A DNA stretch of 64,000 bases, from assembly GCF_963678245.1 (NCBI RefSeq), contig NZ_OY782770.1, forward strand, positions 1,054,001 to 1,118,000. The letters are read 5' to 3'. How positions within the stretch are numbered: the first letter of the stretch is position 1; each line of letters starts with the position of its first letter. This DNA comes from an uncultured Sunxiuqinia sp. GTDB taxonomy: Bacteria > Bacteroidota > Bacteroidia > Bacteroidales > Prolixibacteraceae. Of this stretch, positions 17,143 to 26,405 are shown one piece after another. Position numbers and translations under genes: made by a program. Under the pieces are notes generated by a model that saw only the letters and a list, made by a program, of their open reading frames with translations, was not told where the DNA came from and did no database searches.

Positions 17143-18339
17143 CTACTCGCCGCGAACAGCTGCAATTCCGGGAAGAACCTTTCCTTCAAGGTATTCCAAC
17201 AAGGCTCCACCGGCAGTAGAGATGTATGAAACACCATCAGCAATACCGAATTTGTTAACTGCTGCAACCGAGTCCCCACCACCTACAAGAGAGAAAGCGC
17301 CTTTTTTAGTTGCTTCAACAACAGCATCACCAATTACTTTAGTTCCTTCGGCAAATTTTTCCATTTCGAAAACACCAGCAGGACCGTTCCAAAGTACGGT
17401 TTTTGAATTGCCAATTACTTCGTTGAAAGTAGCAATGGTGTCAGGACCTACGTCCAATCCCATCCAACCGTCTTTAATTTCACCGGCAGGGCAAATTTCA
17501 GTATTGGCATCCGCAGCAAATTTATCAGCAGCAACACAGTCTGAAGCAATTACCAGGTTCACACCTTTCTCTTTCGCTTGCTTAATAATACTTTTTGCTA
17601 ATTCTAAATAATCATCTTCGCAAAGTGATGAGCCGATGTTTCCACCCATTGCTTTTACGAACGTAAAGATCATTCCACCACCGATAATCAGGTTGTCTAC
17701 GGTATTCAACATGTTTTCGATGATTGTAATTTTAGTTGAAACTTTTGCCCCACCCATTATGGCAGTCATCGGACGTTGAGGATCTGCAACTACTTTATCC
17801 AAGCTAGCAACTTCGCTGTCAACCAGATATCCAAATAGTTTGTCATTTGGGAAAAACTTAGCAATTACAGCAGTCGATGCGTGAGCCCGGTGTGCAGTAC
17901 CAAAAGCTTCCATAATCCAGCAGTCGCCATTTTCAGCTAATTTTTTTGCAAATTCTTCGTCACCGGCAGTTTCTTCTTTGTGGAAACGAAGGTTTTCCAG
18001 AATCAATACTTCGCCTGGTTCTAAATCAGCGGCCATTGCTTTCGCTTCGTCGCCAATGCAATCAGGAGCGATTTTTACAGTAGCGCCACCCAATAACTCT
18101 GATAGATGATTCACCAAGTGTTTTAGTGAAAATTTATCTTCGGGTCCGTTTTTTGGACGACCAAGGTGAGACATGATAATAGGAGAACCACCTTTTTCAA
18201 TCACTTTTTTGATTGTTGGCAAGGCAGCACGCATACGGTTATCGTCGGTGATTTCGAATTTTTCGTTTAATGGAACGTTGAAATCCACACGAATTAGTGC
18301 TTTTTTCCCTGCGAAATCATAGGTTTCAATAGTCTGCAT
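17143..18339 (-). CDS. pgk: Phosphoglycerate kinase
   Basis: A 398-aa enzyme of standard length. Motifs are RVDFNVPLN near the N-terminus, [17 protein letters not shown] in the hinge/nucleotide region and GGGDSVAAV near the C-terminus. It catalyses 1,3-bisphosphoglycerate plus ADP to 3-phosphoglycerate plus ATP in glycolysis. I start at 18339 (MQTIETYDF); the longer frame to 18375 would run into the -7 promoter box. Confidence 0.97.
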   Translation of the reverse strand: MQTIETYDFAGKKALIRVDFNVPLNEKFEITDDNRMRAALPTIKKVIEKGGSPIIMSHLGRPKNGPEDKFSLKHLVNHLSELLGGATVKIAPDCIGDEAKAMAADLEPGEVLILENLRFHKEETAGDEEFAKKLAENGDCWIMEAFGTAHRAHASTAVIAKFFPNDKLFGYLVDSEVASLDKVVADPQRPMTAIMGGAKVSTKITIIENMLNTVDNLIIGGGMIFTFVKAMGGNIGSSLCEDDYLELAKSIIKQAKEKGVNLVIASDCVAADKFAADANTEICPAGEIKDGWMGLDVGPDTIATFNEVIGNSKTVLWNGPAGVFEMEKFAEGTKVIGDAVVEATKKGAFSLVGGGDSVAAVNKFGIADGVSYISTAGGALLEYLEGKVLPGIAAVRGE

Positions 18340-18371
18340 AATTGTTTTTTTTAGTTTCTTAAAAAATCGTT

Positions 18372-18379
18372 CCAAATAT
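18372..18379 (-). promoter_or_regulatory. -7 box upstream of pgk
   Basis: The minus strand reads TATATTTG 32 nt before the chosen pgk start, which supports the shorter coding sequence. Confidence 0.5.
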
Positions 18380-18524
18380 AACGAAAAAGGAAGCTTTTTG
18401 AGTATGGTCTATTCGCTTAATAAAGAAATATTAATGCAGAGGTAAACTTGAGTTTTTTGATTTAGTACCTGGACACTTTTTCACAAACTTCACCGGAAAA
18501 AGATGTAAACGAAGTAGGTTTTAT

Positions 18525-18532
18525 TATTTTTG
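18525..18532 (+). promoter_or_regulatory. -7 box upstream of DNA polymerase III delta-prime gene
   Basis: TATTTTTG 20 nt before the ATG at 18553, matching TAnnTTTG. Confidence 0.45.
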
Positions 18533-18552
18533 TTTTCAACTAAAGTTAGCCT

Positions 18553-19677
18553 ATGTTTTTTCGCAACGTAATTGGGCAAGAAGCCACAAAAAAAAGATTA
18601 ATTCAGTCGGTGAATGAAGAGCGTATTAGTCATGCGCAATTGTTTGCAGGACCAGAGGGATCGGGCAAATTGGCTCTGGCTTTGGCGTATGCGCAATATG
18701 TTTCGTGTTTAAACAAACAAGATGGAGACTCGTGTGGTGAGTGTTCATCGTGTAGAAAATACGGTAAGTTAATTCACCCCGATTTGCATTTTGTTTTTCC
18801 GGTAGTTAAAACGCCAAAGTTTAAAGATCCGGTAAGCGATAACTTTATTGGAGAATGGCGAAAGCTTGTATTGGAAAATGCTTATTTCAACCTCGAAGAC
18901 TGGTTCAATTTTGTTGGAGTGGAAAATGCTCAAGGCTTAATTTACTCACACGAAAGTGAGGAGATTATTCGCAAGCTCAACCTGAAATCATTCGAAGCAG
19001 AGTACAAAGTGATGATTATTTGGATGCCCGAAAAGATGCATGTTTCTTGCTCTAACAAGTTGCTGAAAATGATTGAGGAGCCTCCGGTGAAAACCCTGTT
19101 TTTGCTGGTCACCGAAAATGAAGAGGAATTGATTACCACAATTCGCTCACGTTGCCAGCTGATTAAAATTCCGGGAATTCAGCCCGAGCCCATGAAAACT
19201 GCTATTGAAAAGTTGGAAGGAGCTGCCGGTAAAGATATCGATAACTTGGCTCACTTGAGCCGAGGAAATTACAGACAGGCTTTAAATCTGTTGAAACTGA
19301 ATGAAAGTACTCGCTACAATTTGGAGCGATTTAAAGAGCTGATGCGCTTTTCATATGGACGCAAATTCATGGATTTGTTTCAATGGATTAACGAAGTTTC
19401 GAATATGGGGCGCGAGCGACAAAAAATATTTTTACAATACAGCATGGGCTTAATTCGTGAGAACTTCATTTATAATCTGAAAAATCCAGCTCTGACCTAT
19501 ATGCATGAAGAAGAGCAGGCTTTCTCGTCGCGTTTCTCGCCGTTCATCAACGAACGAAATATTGTGCCTATAAGTGAAGAGCTGGAGAAAGCTTTTCAGC
19601 ATATTTCAATGAATGGAAATCCTCGAATTATTTTTACCGATATGTCGTTGAAAATTGTGAAGTTGATTCGTAAATAG
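18553..19677 (+). CDS. holB: DNA polymerase III subunit delta-prime
   Basis: A 374-aa clamp-loader AAA+ protein. It shows the DnaX/HolB start (FRNVIGQEATKKRL), a P-loop-like GPEGSGKLALA, and a four-cysteine zinc module (CLNKQDGDSCGECSSC). The C-terminal collar domain follows. It loads the sliding clamp onto primed DNA as part of the replicase. The sensor motif IRSRCQ is present (LITTIRSRCQLIKI). It is monocistronic and convergent with the sensor kinase gene. Confidence 0.92.
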   Translation: MFFRNVIGQEATKKRLIQSVNEERISHAQLFAGPEGSGKLALALAYAQYVSCLNKQDGDSCGECSSCRKYGKLIHPDLHFVFPVVKTPKFKDPVSDNFIGEWRKLVLENAYFNLEDWFNFVGVENAQGLIYSHESEEIIRKLNLKSFEAEYKVMIIWMPEKMHVSCSNKLLKMIEEPPVKTLFLLVTENEEELITTIRSRCQLIKIPGIQPEPMKTAIEKLEGAAGKDIDNLAHLSRGNYRQALNLLKLNESTRYNLERFKELMRFSYGRKFMDLFQWINEVSNMGRERQKIFLQYSMGLIRENFIYNLKNPALTYMHEEEQAFSSRFSPFINERNIVPISEELEKAFQHISMNGNPRIIFTDMSLKIVKLIRK

Positions 19678-19692
19678 TTCGTACCCGATAGA

Positions 19693-22059
19693 TTAATTGG
19701 GATTTTCTTTGGGCAGCACAGGAATTTTGAAATAGAACGTAGTTCCGACTAGTTCCTCTGATTCAAACCAGATTTCGCCATTCAGCAGATTCATAATGCC
19801 TTTTATGATACTAAGCCCAAGTCCTGTTCCCGGCTTAATACTTTTTGATTCCACCTGGGTAAAGCGGTTAAAAATTGTATCCTTAAATTTCTTAGGAATT
19901 CCAATCCCTGTATCTTTTACAAAAAAGGTAATGTCGTTTTCAACCAATGAGCAAACACCAAAGGTGATGGAACCTTCATTGGTGTTTTTTATAGAGTTGG
20001 TCAGCAGATTATCAAAAACTTGTTTTAACCGTACCGGATCGGTAAACAGAATTAAGGGTTTCTGGATTATCCGGTGTTCTGTAGCCAGTTTAATATTAGG
20101 TTTTGAGTTGAATAAAGGACTCTGACGGTGGTAGTCATAGATATTTTGAAGAAAAGGGACAATGGAGAAATAGCTCTTATCTACTTTTAGTTGGTTCGAT
20201 TCAATTTTGGCTACGTCTATAATGTCGTCAATAATTCGGAGTAAGTGGGTGCCTGACTTTTGAATAAATTCGGTGTACCGTTCCTGTTTCTCTTTGTCTA
20301 CGGTTGGTAGAGATAACAAACTCGAAAAACCAATAATACTATTCATTGGTGTGCGTATTTCGTGCGACATATTAGCCAAAAAAGCAGACTTCAATCGATC
20401 GCTTTCCTGAGCTTTCTCAGTGGCTTTTTGCAATTCTAAATTTAGCTTCTGCAATTCGTTTAATGCATTTTGCAGTTCGTCATTCTTTTCAAGTATTTGC
20501 TTTTGGAGTTTTTTTTGATTTGTCAGATTATTCAAAATAAGTACGAGCTTATCACCAATATAACTCCATAGTATTTGGATGAACTTTACAGTGCCATCTT
20601 TGCAGACGACTCTTGCTTCAAACGGAGGCTGGCTGTTTTTAGCCTCTGGACTTCTCTCGAGCTCTTTACGCCAGAGGCTTTCTATTTTTTCGCAGTAAGC
20701 TTTCTCGGGATAGGCCGCCTCAAACCAGTCTTTAACAGTAGGAATATCTTCTATTGTATATCCAAACGTGAGAGTAAACTCATGGTTGAGATATTCGACG
20801 AGCCCATCCTTGGAGTTAATGGCAATAGGAATTGGGGACTCATCGACGAGATTTTTCAGCCCTTTTTGATTCTCAATTAATTCTTGTGTAATTGTTTTTT
20901 GTTTGGTGATATTGATCAAAGCACCAACAATCGCTTTTGTTTTTCCGTTTTTAATAACCGGTGTTTCACGCACTTCAACCCAAATTAAACTGCCGTCTTT
21001 ATGAACCATTTCAAGCTCGTAAGGTCTTTGTATTTCACCTGTTTCAATCGCCCTAACGGTTAACTTAAACCCAACTGTATTAACGGGGTTGTCAGAAACC
21101 AACGATGTCCATTTCACCATTGCCTCCCGTGGAGTATAGCCAACTAAGGTTTCAATTTGAGGACTAATGAACGTGATTTCATGGTCAGTATTATGTTCGT
21201 AGAATACGTTTGTACTATGCTCAATAATATTGCGTATTTTTTCTTCGCTCTCTTTTATTATTTCTCTGTTCTTTTTTTCCTCGCTGATGTCTCTAAGGGT
21301 GCAAATCATCCCATCGAAAAGATAGTTTTTGATTAAAGGCACTAACCAACCAGCTAAAACAATAGGCTTTCCTTCAACTGTTGTTAGTTCTGTCTCATAT
21401 TGTCGAGGTTTTAATGAATTTTTTGCCTTTAAATAGTCATCAATAAAGGTTCCAACAGCCTGACGTTCAACCCCGAGTACATTCTCCCCCAGGATTTTAT
21501 GTTTTGGAGTACCGGTGTTTAGGGTCATTCCCGAATTGGTGTAGAAAATATTATCCTCTTTGTCAGTAACCCAAAGCCCCTCGTGTAAATGATCTATCAA
21601 TCGTTCGTAAAACTTTATTGGCCCTGTTGCGGGTTTAAGTGTTCTTAGTCGCTTTTTTAAAATGAGTACAAATTCTTTATCCCCAATAGGGGAAACTTGT
21701 ATGTCGTATAAATCTTTACCATCAAAAGTAAATTCGGTAAATTCCTTTTTCTTTTTTGATTCGACAACTTTAGCAAACTTCTTAATCCACCTATCTTCCA
21801 AGCCTTTAAATAATAATGTCGTCGGTTTGTTAATTAGGTCCATGGAGGGAAGTCCAATTGCTTCTTCAAATGCCTCATTTAATTCGTAAGCCTGAAAATC
21901 GATGGGCGTATTCTTTGAGTTGTAAATGATTTTGTTAAGCGAGCAACCCAGAGGGATTTCTCTAAATACGGATTGATAATGTAGTAGTTTTGACGAACCG
22001 TTTGTCATTTCTGGGTTAATTTTGAATGCAACTCTTCGATAATAAATTGAAGAATTCAT
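19693..22059 (-). CDS. Cytoplasmic PAS-domain sensor histidine kinase
   Basis: A 788-aa protein with about four PAS modules (roughly residues 40-130, 150-265, 275-395 and 400-520), a coiled coil (LQNALNELQKLNLELQKA), a HisKA domain with the phosphoacceptor in FLANMSHEIRTPMN, and a HATPase domain (DNLLTNSIKN, DTGIGIP, GTGLGLSI). No transmembrane helices or receiver domain are seen, so it likely senses a cytoplasmic signal and acts through a response regulator encoded elsewhere. A second possible start lies 17 codons in. Confidence 0.9.
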   Translation of the reverse strand: MNSSIYYRRVAFKINPEMTNGSSKLLHYQSVFREIPLGCSLNKIIYNSKNTPIDFQAYELNEAFEEAIGLPSMDLINKPTTLLFKGLEDRWIKKFAKVVESKKKKEFTEFTFDGKDLYDIQVSPIGDKEFVLILKKRLRTLKPATGPIKFYERLIDHLHEGLWVTDKEDNIFYTNSGMTLNTGTPKHKILGENVLGVERQAVGTFIDDYLKAKNSLKPRQYETELTTVEGKPIVLAGWLVPLIKNYLFDGMICTLRDISEEKKNREIIKESEEKIRNIIEHSTNVFYEHNTDHEITFISPQIETLVGYTPREAMVKWTSLVSDNPVNTVGFKLTVRAIETGEIQRPYELEMVHKDGSLIWVEVRETPVIKNGKTKAIVGALINITKQKTITQELIENQKGLKNLVDESPIPIAINSKDGLVEYLNHEFTLTFGYTIEDIPTVKDWFEAAYPEKAYCEKIESLWRKELERSPEAKNSQPPFEARVVCKDGTVKFIQILWSYIGDKLVLILNNLTNQKKLQKQILEKNDELQNALNELQKLNLELQKATEKAQESDRLKSAFLANMSHEIRTPMNSIIGFSSLLSLPTVDKEKQERYTEFIQKSGTHLLRIIDDIIDVAKIESNQLKVDKSYFSIVPFLQNIYDYHRQSPLFNSKPNIKLATEHRIIQKPLILFTDPVRLKQVFDNLLTNSIKNTNEGSITFGVCSLVENDITFFVKDTGIGIPKKFKDTIFNRFTQVESKSIKPGTGLGLSIIKGIMNLLNGEIWFESEELVGTTFYFKIPVLPKENPN

Positions 22060-22202
22060 CTCGATTCATAAAATATTAATGCCTCAGAGAACTAATTTAG
22101 AATAATTCTTCGAAAAAATCTAGATTATGCAATACAATCGTGAGATATTGTTGTGGTCTGACTCTCTGTTTGGTCAATTTTATTGACATCTGTCACAAGC
22201 AC

Positions 22203-22232
22203 TTTGTTTCTCAGCTTTATTAATTATTTTTG
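22203..22232 (+). promoter_or_regulatory. Promoter of the ricT-gldH operon
   Basis: -33 box TTTG (22203-22206) and -7 box TATTTTTG (22225-22232) with an 18-nt spacer, close to the Bacteroidetes consensus TTTG-N19-TAnnTTTG. This is the best-matching promoter seen in the window. It places transcription start near 22239. Confidence 0.65.
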
Positions 22233-22291
22233 TAGATTATAGCAAAAGGCTGTTGCCGGATCAGTATCAATCCGGGATTAATTGTAAATGT

Positions 22292-23428
22292 ATGGATGAT
22301 CAACTATCAATCGAGCGGGGATGTTGTGAGAAATCTGCCGGGACGTGCGCAAAACTAGAAGTTTACGACTGGCTGGACGATGTGATCAATAAGTCAGGTG
22401 ATGACGACATTATAGAAGTTCGGTTTAAAAATACGCGAAAAGATTATTACAAAAATGTAAATAATCTGAAACTGAAATCGGGAGATATTATCGCTGTTGA
22501 GGCAAGTCCAGGGCACGATATTGGTCTTGTTACATTAACCGGGGCTTTAGTGAAACACCAAATGAAAAAGCACAAGGTAACCTTGATTAATGGCGAACTT
22601 CGCAAGGTTTACCGAAAAGCAAAATCAGTTGATATTGACAAATGGCGAGAGGCAATGAGCCTGGAGCACCAAACAATGATTGAGTCACGTAAAATTGCTG
22701 CCGACCTTCGTTTAAATATGAAAATTGGTGATGTAGAGTACCAAGGGGATCGCACCAAAGCCATATTCTACTACATTGCTGATGAACGTGTTGATTTTCG
22801 GCAGCTGATTCGGGTGCTGGCTGATACATTCCGTATTCGTATTGAAATGAAGCAAATAGGTGCCCGACAAGAAGCCGGAAGAATTGGAGGAATTGGCCCA
22901 TGCGGACGTGAACTTTGTTGTGCTACCTGGATCGGCAACTTTGTTTCGGTAACCACTAATGCTGCCCGTTACCAGGAAATTTCACTAAACCCTCAGAAGT
23001 TGGCCGGGCAATGTGGAAAACTAAAATGTTGTTTGAACTTTGAAGTTGATGCTTACATTGATGCTCAAAAGGATTTCCCTCCGAGTAATATTCCTTTGGA
23101 ATCAGAAGAGGGGCGATTCTATTTTCAAAAGGCTGATGTATTTAACCGCACGCTTTATTACACGTCAAACAGTAGTTCTGTTTCAGGGCCTGTTGCCGTT
23201 AGTGTTGAGCGGGCCAAGGAAATCATCCGATTAAATAAAAGAGGCAAAAAGGTCGAGAAAGTTGCCGACCGTATTATTGAAGTCAAAACGCAACAGAACA
23301 AAGGGTTTGAGGATGTCATTCCCCAAGAAAGCCTGACTCGTTTCGATGAGCCTAAGCCACGCCATCGCAAAAAGAAAAAGCGGTTTACAAAGAACAAATC
23401 ATCACGACCTCCAAGAAATAAGAAATGA
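22292..23428 (+). CDS. ricT: PSP1 domain protein RicT-like
   Basis: A 378-aa protein with the PSP1/RicT layout: an N-terminal Cys pair (RGCCEKSAGTC), KLEVYDWL, VEVRF-type strands, then the Cys motif region ARQEAGRIGGIGPCGRELCC and the later GQCGKLKCCLNFE. In Firmicutes RicT is part of an Fe-S complex affecting mRNA processing; its role in Bacteroidota is not established. The C-terminus is a basic tail (RHRKKKKR). I start at ATG 22292; a TTG at 22253 is possible. It overlaps gldH by 4 nt (ATGA). Confidence 0.85.
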   Translation: MDDQLSIERGCCEKSAGTCAKLEVYDWLDDVINKSGDDDIIEVRFKNTRKDYYKNVNNLKLKSGDIIAVEASPGHDIGLVTLTGALVKHQMKKHKVTLINGELRKVYRKAKSVDIDKWREAMSLEHQTMIESRKIAADLRLNMKIGDVEYQGDRTKAIFYYIADERVDFRQLIRVLADTFRIRIEMKQIGARQEAGRIGGIGPCGRELCCATWIGNFVSVTTNAARYQEISLNPQKLAGQCGKLKCCLNFEVDAYIDAQKDFPPSNIPLESEEGRFYFQKADVFNRTLYYTSNSSSVSGPVAVSVERAKEIIRLNKRGKKVEKVADRIIEVKTQQNKGFEDVIPQESLTRFDEPKPRHRKKKKRFTKNKSSRPPRNKK

Positions 23429-23889
23429 GGAATTTGATTCATATTTTTGTCTCTCTGCTTTTGTTGGTTGGATGCGATACTAACAGGGCGTATGAGGATT
23501 ATAAAACCATTGATCCATCCGGTTGGAATAAGGATTCTGTTGCTCAATTCGATGTCAATGTGCCTGAGATAGGTCAGCCATACAATATATACATCAATGT
23601 TCGAAACAAAGGAAATTATCCGAACAGCAACCTCTGGTTGTTCATGGAAATTCAGGAGCCGGAGGGAAAGCTACTGACGGATACGATCGAATATATTTTG
23701 GCTGAAAAATCGGGGAAATGGCGCGGAAGTGGAATTGGAGATTTGTTTGACAATCAGTTTATTTATCGAAAAAATGTTGTTTTTGAGAAAGATGGAACCT
23801 ACCAATTTCGCATTCAACAAGGCATGCGAACTGAAACACTGAAAGGTATCCACGATATTGGACTTCGAATTGAGAAATTAAATAATTAG
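23425..23889 (+). CDS. gldH: Gliding motility lipoprotein GldH
   Basis: A 154-aa lipoprotein (lipobox LLVGC, Cys17). It follows RicT with a 4-nt overlap, the order I recall for gldH in Bacteroidota, and the body matches GldH in size and in the motifs YNIYINVRNKGNYP, LWLFMEI and the closing GIHDIGLRIEK. GldH is an outer-membrane lipoprotein needed for gliding in Flavobacterium; its exact biochemical role is unresolved. It fits the T9SS gene content of this window. Confidence 0.85.
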   Translation: MRNLIHIFVSLLLLVGCDTNRAYEDYKTIDPSGWNKDSVAQFDVNVPEIGQPYNIYINVRNKGNYPNSNLWLFMEIQEPEGKLLTDTIEYILAEKSGKWRGSGIGDLFDNQFIYRKNVVFEKDGTYQFRIQQGMRTETLKGIHDIGLRIEKLNN

Positions 23890-23897
23890 CGTTAAAA

Positions 23898-24638
23898 GTG
23901 GGAAAGAATAAATTGGCCAAATTTACTGAAATGGCCACATTTGGTCATGTTATCCAGGCTCCCTACGATAAGCATAATCATAAAGATCATGAATTGAAGG
24001 GAAACTGGGCAACGAACTTTTTTAAGAATGAAAATCCGATTGTTTTAGAATTAGGATGTGGGAAAGGTGAATACACTGTTTCATTGGCTGAATATTTTCC
24101 CGGTATGAACTTTATAGGGGTAGATATAAAAGGAGCCCGAATGTGGAGAGGGGCAAAGTCAGCTCATGAAAAGAGGTTGAAAAACGTTGCTTTTATTCGA
24201 ACCAATATCGAAATTATAGATTCTTTTTTGGGAGCTGAAGAGGTGTCCGAAATCTGGTTGACATTTCCCGATCCGCAAATGAAAAAGCACACCAAGAGAC
24301 TTACTGCTACAACATTTATGAATCGGTACAGACGTTTTCTTAAACCGAAAGGCGTCATTCATTTAAAGACTGATAGTAATTTTCAATATCAATATACCTT
24401 AGCGATGGTTAAGGAGAATAACTTTCCCATTTTGACAGAAATTCAGGATATTGATCATTCTCTTTCGACAGATGAAGTTCTGTCCATTCAAACTTTTTAT
24501 GAGAAACAGTGGCGGGAACGCGGCATTCCGATTAAATACTTGTCATTTCAACTGAATGCTGATAAACCATTGCGCGAGCCCGATGTTGAGATAGAAAAAG
24601 ATCCGTACCGGAGTTTTGGTCGTTCGGCAAGAGAATAA
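23898..24638 (+). CDS. trmB: tRNA (guanine-N7-)-methyltransferase
   Basis: A 246-aa class I SAM methyltransferase with the SAM motif LELGCGKGEYT, the acidic GVDIKGARMW strand end, and the TrmB-specific WLTFPDPQMKKHTKR. It forms m7G46 in tRNA. The start codon is GTG at 23898, supported by the typical N-terminus (MGKNKLAKFTEM). It lies 8 nt after gldH, in the same run as ricT. Confidence 0.95.
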   Translation: MGKNKLAKFTEMATFGHVIQAPYDKHNHKDHELKGNWATNFFKNENPIVLELGCGKGEYTVSLAEYFPGMNFIGVDIKGARMWRGAKSAHEKRLKNVAFIRTNIEIIDSFLGAEEVSEIWLTFPDPQMKKHTKRLTATTFMNRYRRFLKPKGVIHLKTDSNFQYQYTLAMVKENNFPILTEIQDIDHSLSTDEVLSIQTFYEKQWRERGIPIKYLSFQLNADKPLREPDVEIEKDPYRSFGRSARE

Positions 24639-24643
24639 GCATC

Positions 24644-24976
24644 ATGGATAATTTCTTTGAAAAGGCCTGGGAAGTAGCCTGTCAGATCCCGGTGGGGAGG
24701 GTGACCAGTTATGGCGCTATTGCCCGTTATTTGGGCACGGCTCGTTCTGCTCGAATGGTTGGTTGGGCAATGAACAATTCCCGCGCATCAAAAGTTAATG
24801 TTCCCGCACACCGGGTTGTTAATCGCAAGGGATTGCTTACCGGTAAAAATCATTTTCAAGGACAGCAAGTGATGAAAGAATTGCTGGAAAGTGAAGGGAT
24901 TACTGTCGAAGATGACCAAATTCTCAATTTTGAATACGTATTTTGGGATCCGGTCAAAGAGTTAGGAATTCAATAA
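24644..24976 (+). CDS. Alkyltransferase-like (ATL) MGMT-family protein
   Basis: A 110-aa protein with the MGMT DNA-binding fold (VGRVTSYGAIARYLG; arginine finger region SARMVGWAM). The active-site PCHRV motif reads VPAHRVV, so the methyl-accepting cysteine is alanine (residue 55). ATL proteins bind O6-alkylguanine without repairing it and direct lesions to nucleotide excision repair. It lies 5 nt after trmB. Confidence 0.88.
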   Translation: MDNFFEKAWEVACQIPVGRVTSYGAIARYLGTARSARMVGWAMNNSRASKVNVPAHRVVNRKGLLTGKNHFQGQQVMKELLESEGITVEDDQILNFEYVFWDPVKELGIQ

Positions 24977-24988
24977 AAACAAAATAAG

Positions 24989-26104
24989 ATGTCTGATACA
25001 CCACGAAAATTTATCGTTCCCAAAAACGTAACCGATGTACTTCGGAAAGTGCAATTTCCCGGAGGAAAAGAAAATATTGTTGATCTGGACATGGTTCAGG
25101 AGATAAGAATAGCTGGGAAAAAAGTTAGTTTTTCACTTGTCTTTCAACGCTCCGATGATCCAAATATAGGAGCTGTGATTCAGCAGTGTGAGCAAATTAT
25201 TGAGCAAGAGCTTGGGCCTGATGTCGAGATCAAAGGAAACATTACAGCCAAAGCAATCCATCAAATGGAGCGTCCGATTTTACCGGGCGTAAAAAATATT
25301 ATTGCCGTGTCATCCGGAAAGGGAGGCGTTGGAAAATCAACTGTTGCTGTTAATTTGGCCGTTTCGTTGGCCAAAACTGGCGCTTCGGTTGGCTTGATTG
25401 ATGCGGATATTTTTGGTCCTTCGGTGCCTAAGATGTTTGGAGCAGAAAAAATTCAGCCGAGCGGAGTCAAGAAAGATGGAAGAGAAATGATTGAGCCAGT
25501 CTTTCAGCATGGGGTGAAAATCCTTTCGATCGGCTTTTTTGTGGCTGGCGACGATGCCTTAGTTTGGCGTGGCCCAATGGCAAGCAATGCGTTAAAGCAG
25601 ATGATTACCGAAGGAAATTGGGGCGAGTTAGACTATCTGCTGATCGACCTTCCTCCGGGCACAAGTGATATTCACCTGACCTTGGTGCAAACCGTTCCGG
25701 TTACGGGAGCTGTCATTGTATCTACACCGCAAGATGTGGCTTTGGCTGATGTAATTAAAGGGGTAGGCATGTTCCGGGGAAAAAATGTTGATGTGCCGGT
25801 TTTAGGGCTGGTTGAAAATATGGCTTGGTTTACTCCTGAAGAACTGCCTGATAACAAGTATTATATTTTTGGAAAGGACGGCGCTAAAAACCTGGCCGAA
25901 AAGATGGAAATTCCATTGGTGGGTCAAATTCCATTGGTGCAGGGAATTCGCGAAGGAGGTGACTCTGGGGTTCCCGCTGCTGTTGACGAACAGTCTCCTA
26001 TGGGGAAGGCATTTCTTGATGTGGCTGCCAATACGATTAAGCAAGTAGAATTGAGAAATAAAGATATAGATCCTACTAAAAAAGTGAAGGTAAGTAGGAA
26101 ATAA
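24989..26104 (+). CDS. apbC: Mrp/ApbC family iron-sulfur carrier P-loop ATPase
   Basis: A 371-aa protein: an N-terminal DUF59/MIP18-like domain (about residues 10-85), then the deviant Walker A motif SSGKGGVGKSTVA and the switch region DLPPGTSDIHL. The family transfers Fe-S clusters to apo-proteins in the cytoplasm. The C-terminal CxxC seen in many Mrp proteins is not present; the equivalent region reads VENMAWFTPEELP. It is the last gene of the ricT-gldH-trmB-atl-apbC run and is followed by a terminator. Confidence 0.93.
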   Translation: MSDTPRKFIVPKNVTDVLRKVQFPGGKENIVDLDMVQEIRIAGKKVSFSLVFQRSDDPNIGAVIQQCEQIIEQELGPDVEIKGNITAKAIHQMERPILPGVKNIIAVSSGKGGVGKSTVAVNLAVSLAKTGASVGLIDADIFGPSVPKMFGAEKIQPSGVKKDGREMIEPVFQHGVKILSIGFFVAGDDALVWRGPMASNALKQMITEGNWGELDYLLIDLPPGTSDIHLTLVQTVPVTGAVIVSTPQDVALADVIKGVGMFRGKNVDVPVLGLVENMAWFTPEELPDNKYYIFGKDGAKNLAEKMEIPLVGQIPLVQGIREGGDSGVPAAVDEQSPMGKAFLDVAANTIKQVELRNKDIDPTKKVKVSRK

Positions 26105-26124
26105 ACGATCGTTGAGATGACTTT

Positions 26125-26160
26125 TAAATCCCTGAATCAATGTGATCCGGGGATTTTTAT
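26125..26160 (+). terminator. Terminator after apbC
   Basis: Stem AAATCCC/GGGATTT (26126-26132 with 26150-26156), with a further T-rich tail, 21 nt after the stop codon. Confidence 0.75.
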
Positions 26161-26405
26161 TTTAAAGGAGATGCTGATGGGCCATTGTTTCAAAAGATGT
26201 CGTCCATCGGTTAAATCATTTTGCATTCAAGCCCCAATAAATTAGCTTGTTTTTTGTATTATTGTAAACTTTTTGAAAGTTGAAATAAACTAAAGATTAA
26301 GGCGTTTTGTGGGTACGGACTAAGTAGGCAATATCAATTATTTCAGATCCTACTTTTCCATGTTAAAGCAGACAATATTATTCGAATAAATAAGTTTATC
26401 CTACA

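Noticed and set aside
17024-17611. A long plus-strand frame across pgk
   Set aside because: It runs antisense to pgk, which has clear motifs, and is an artefact of codon bias.
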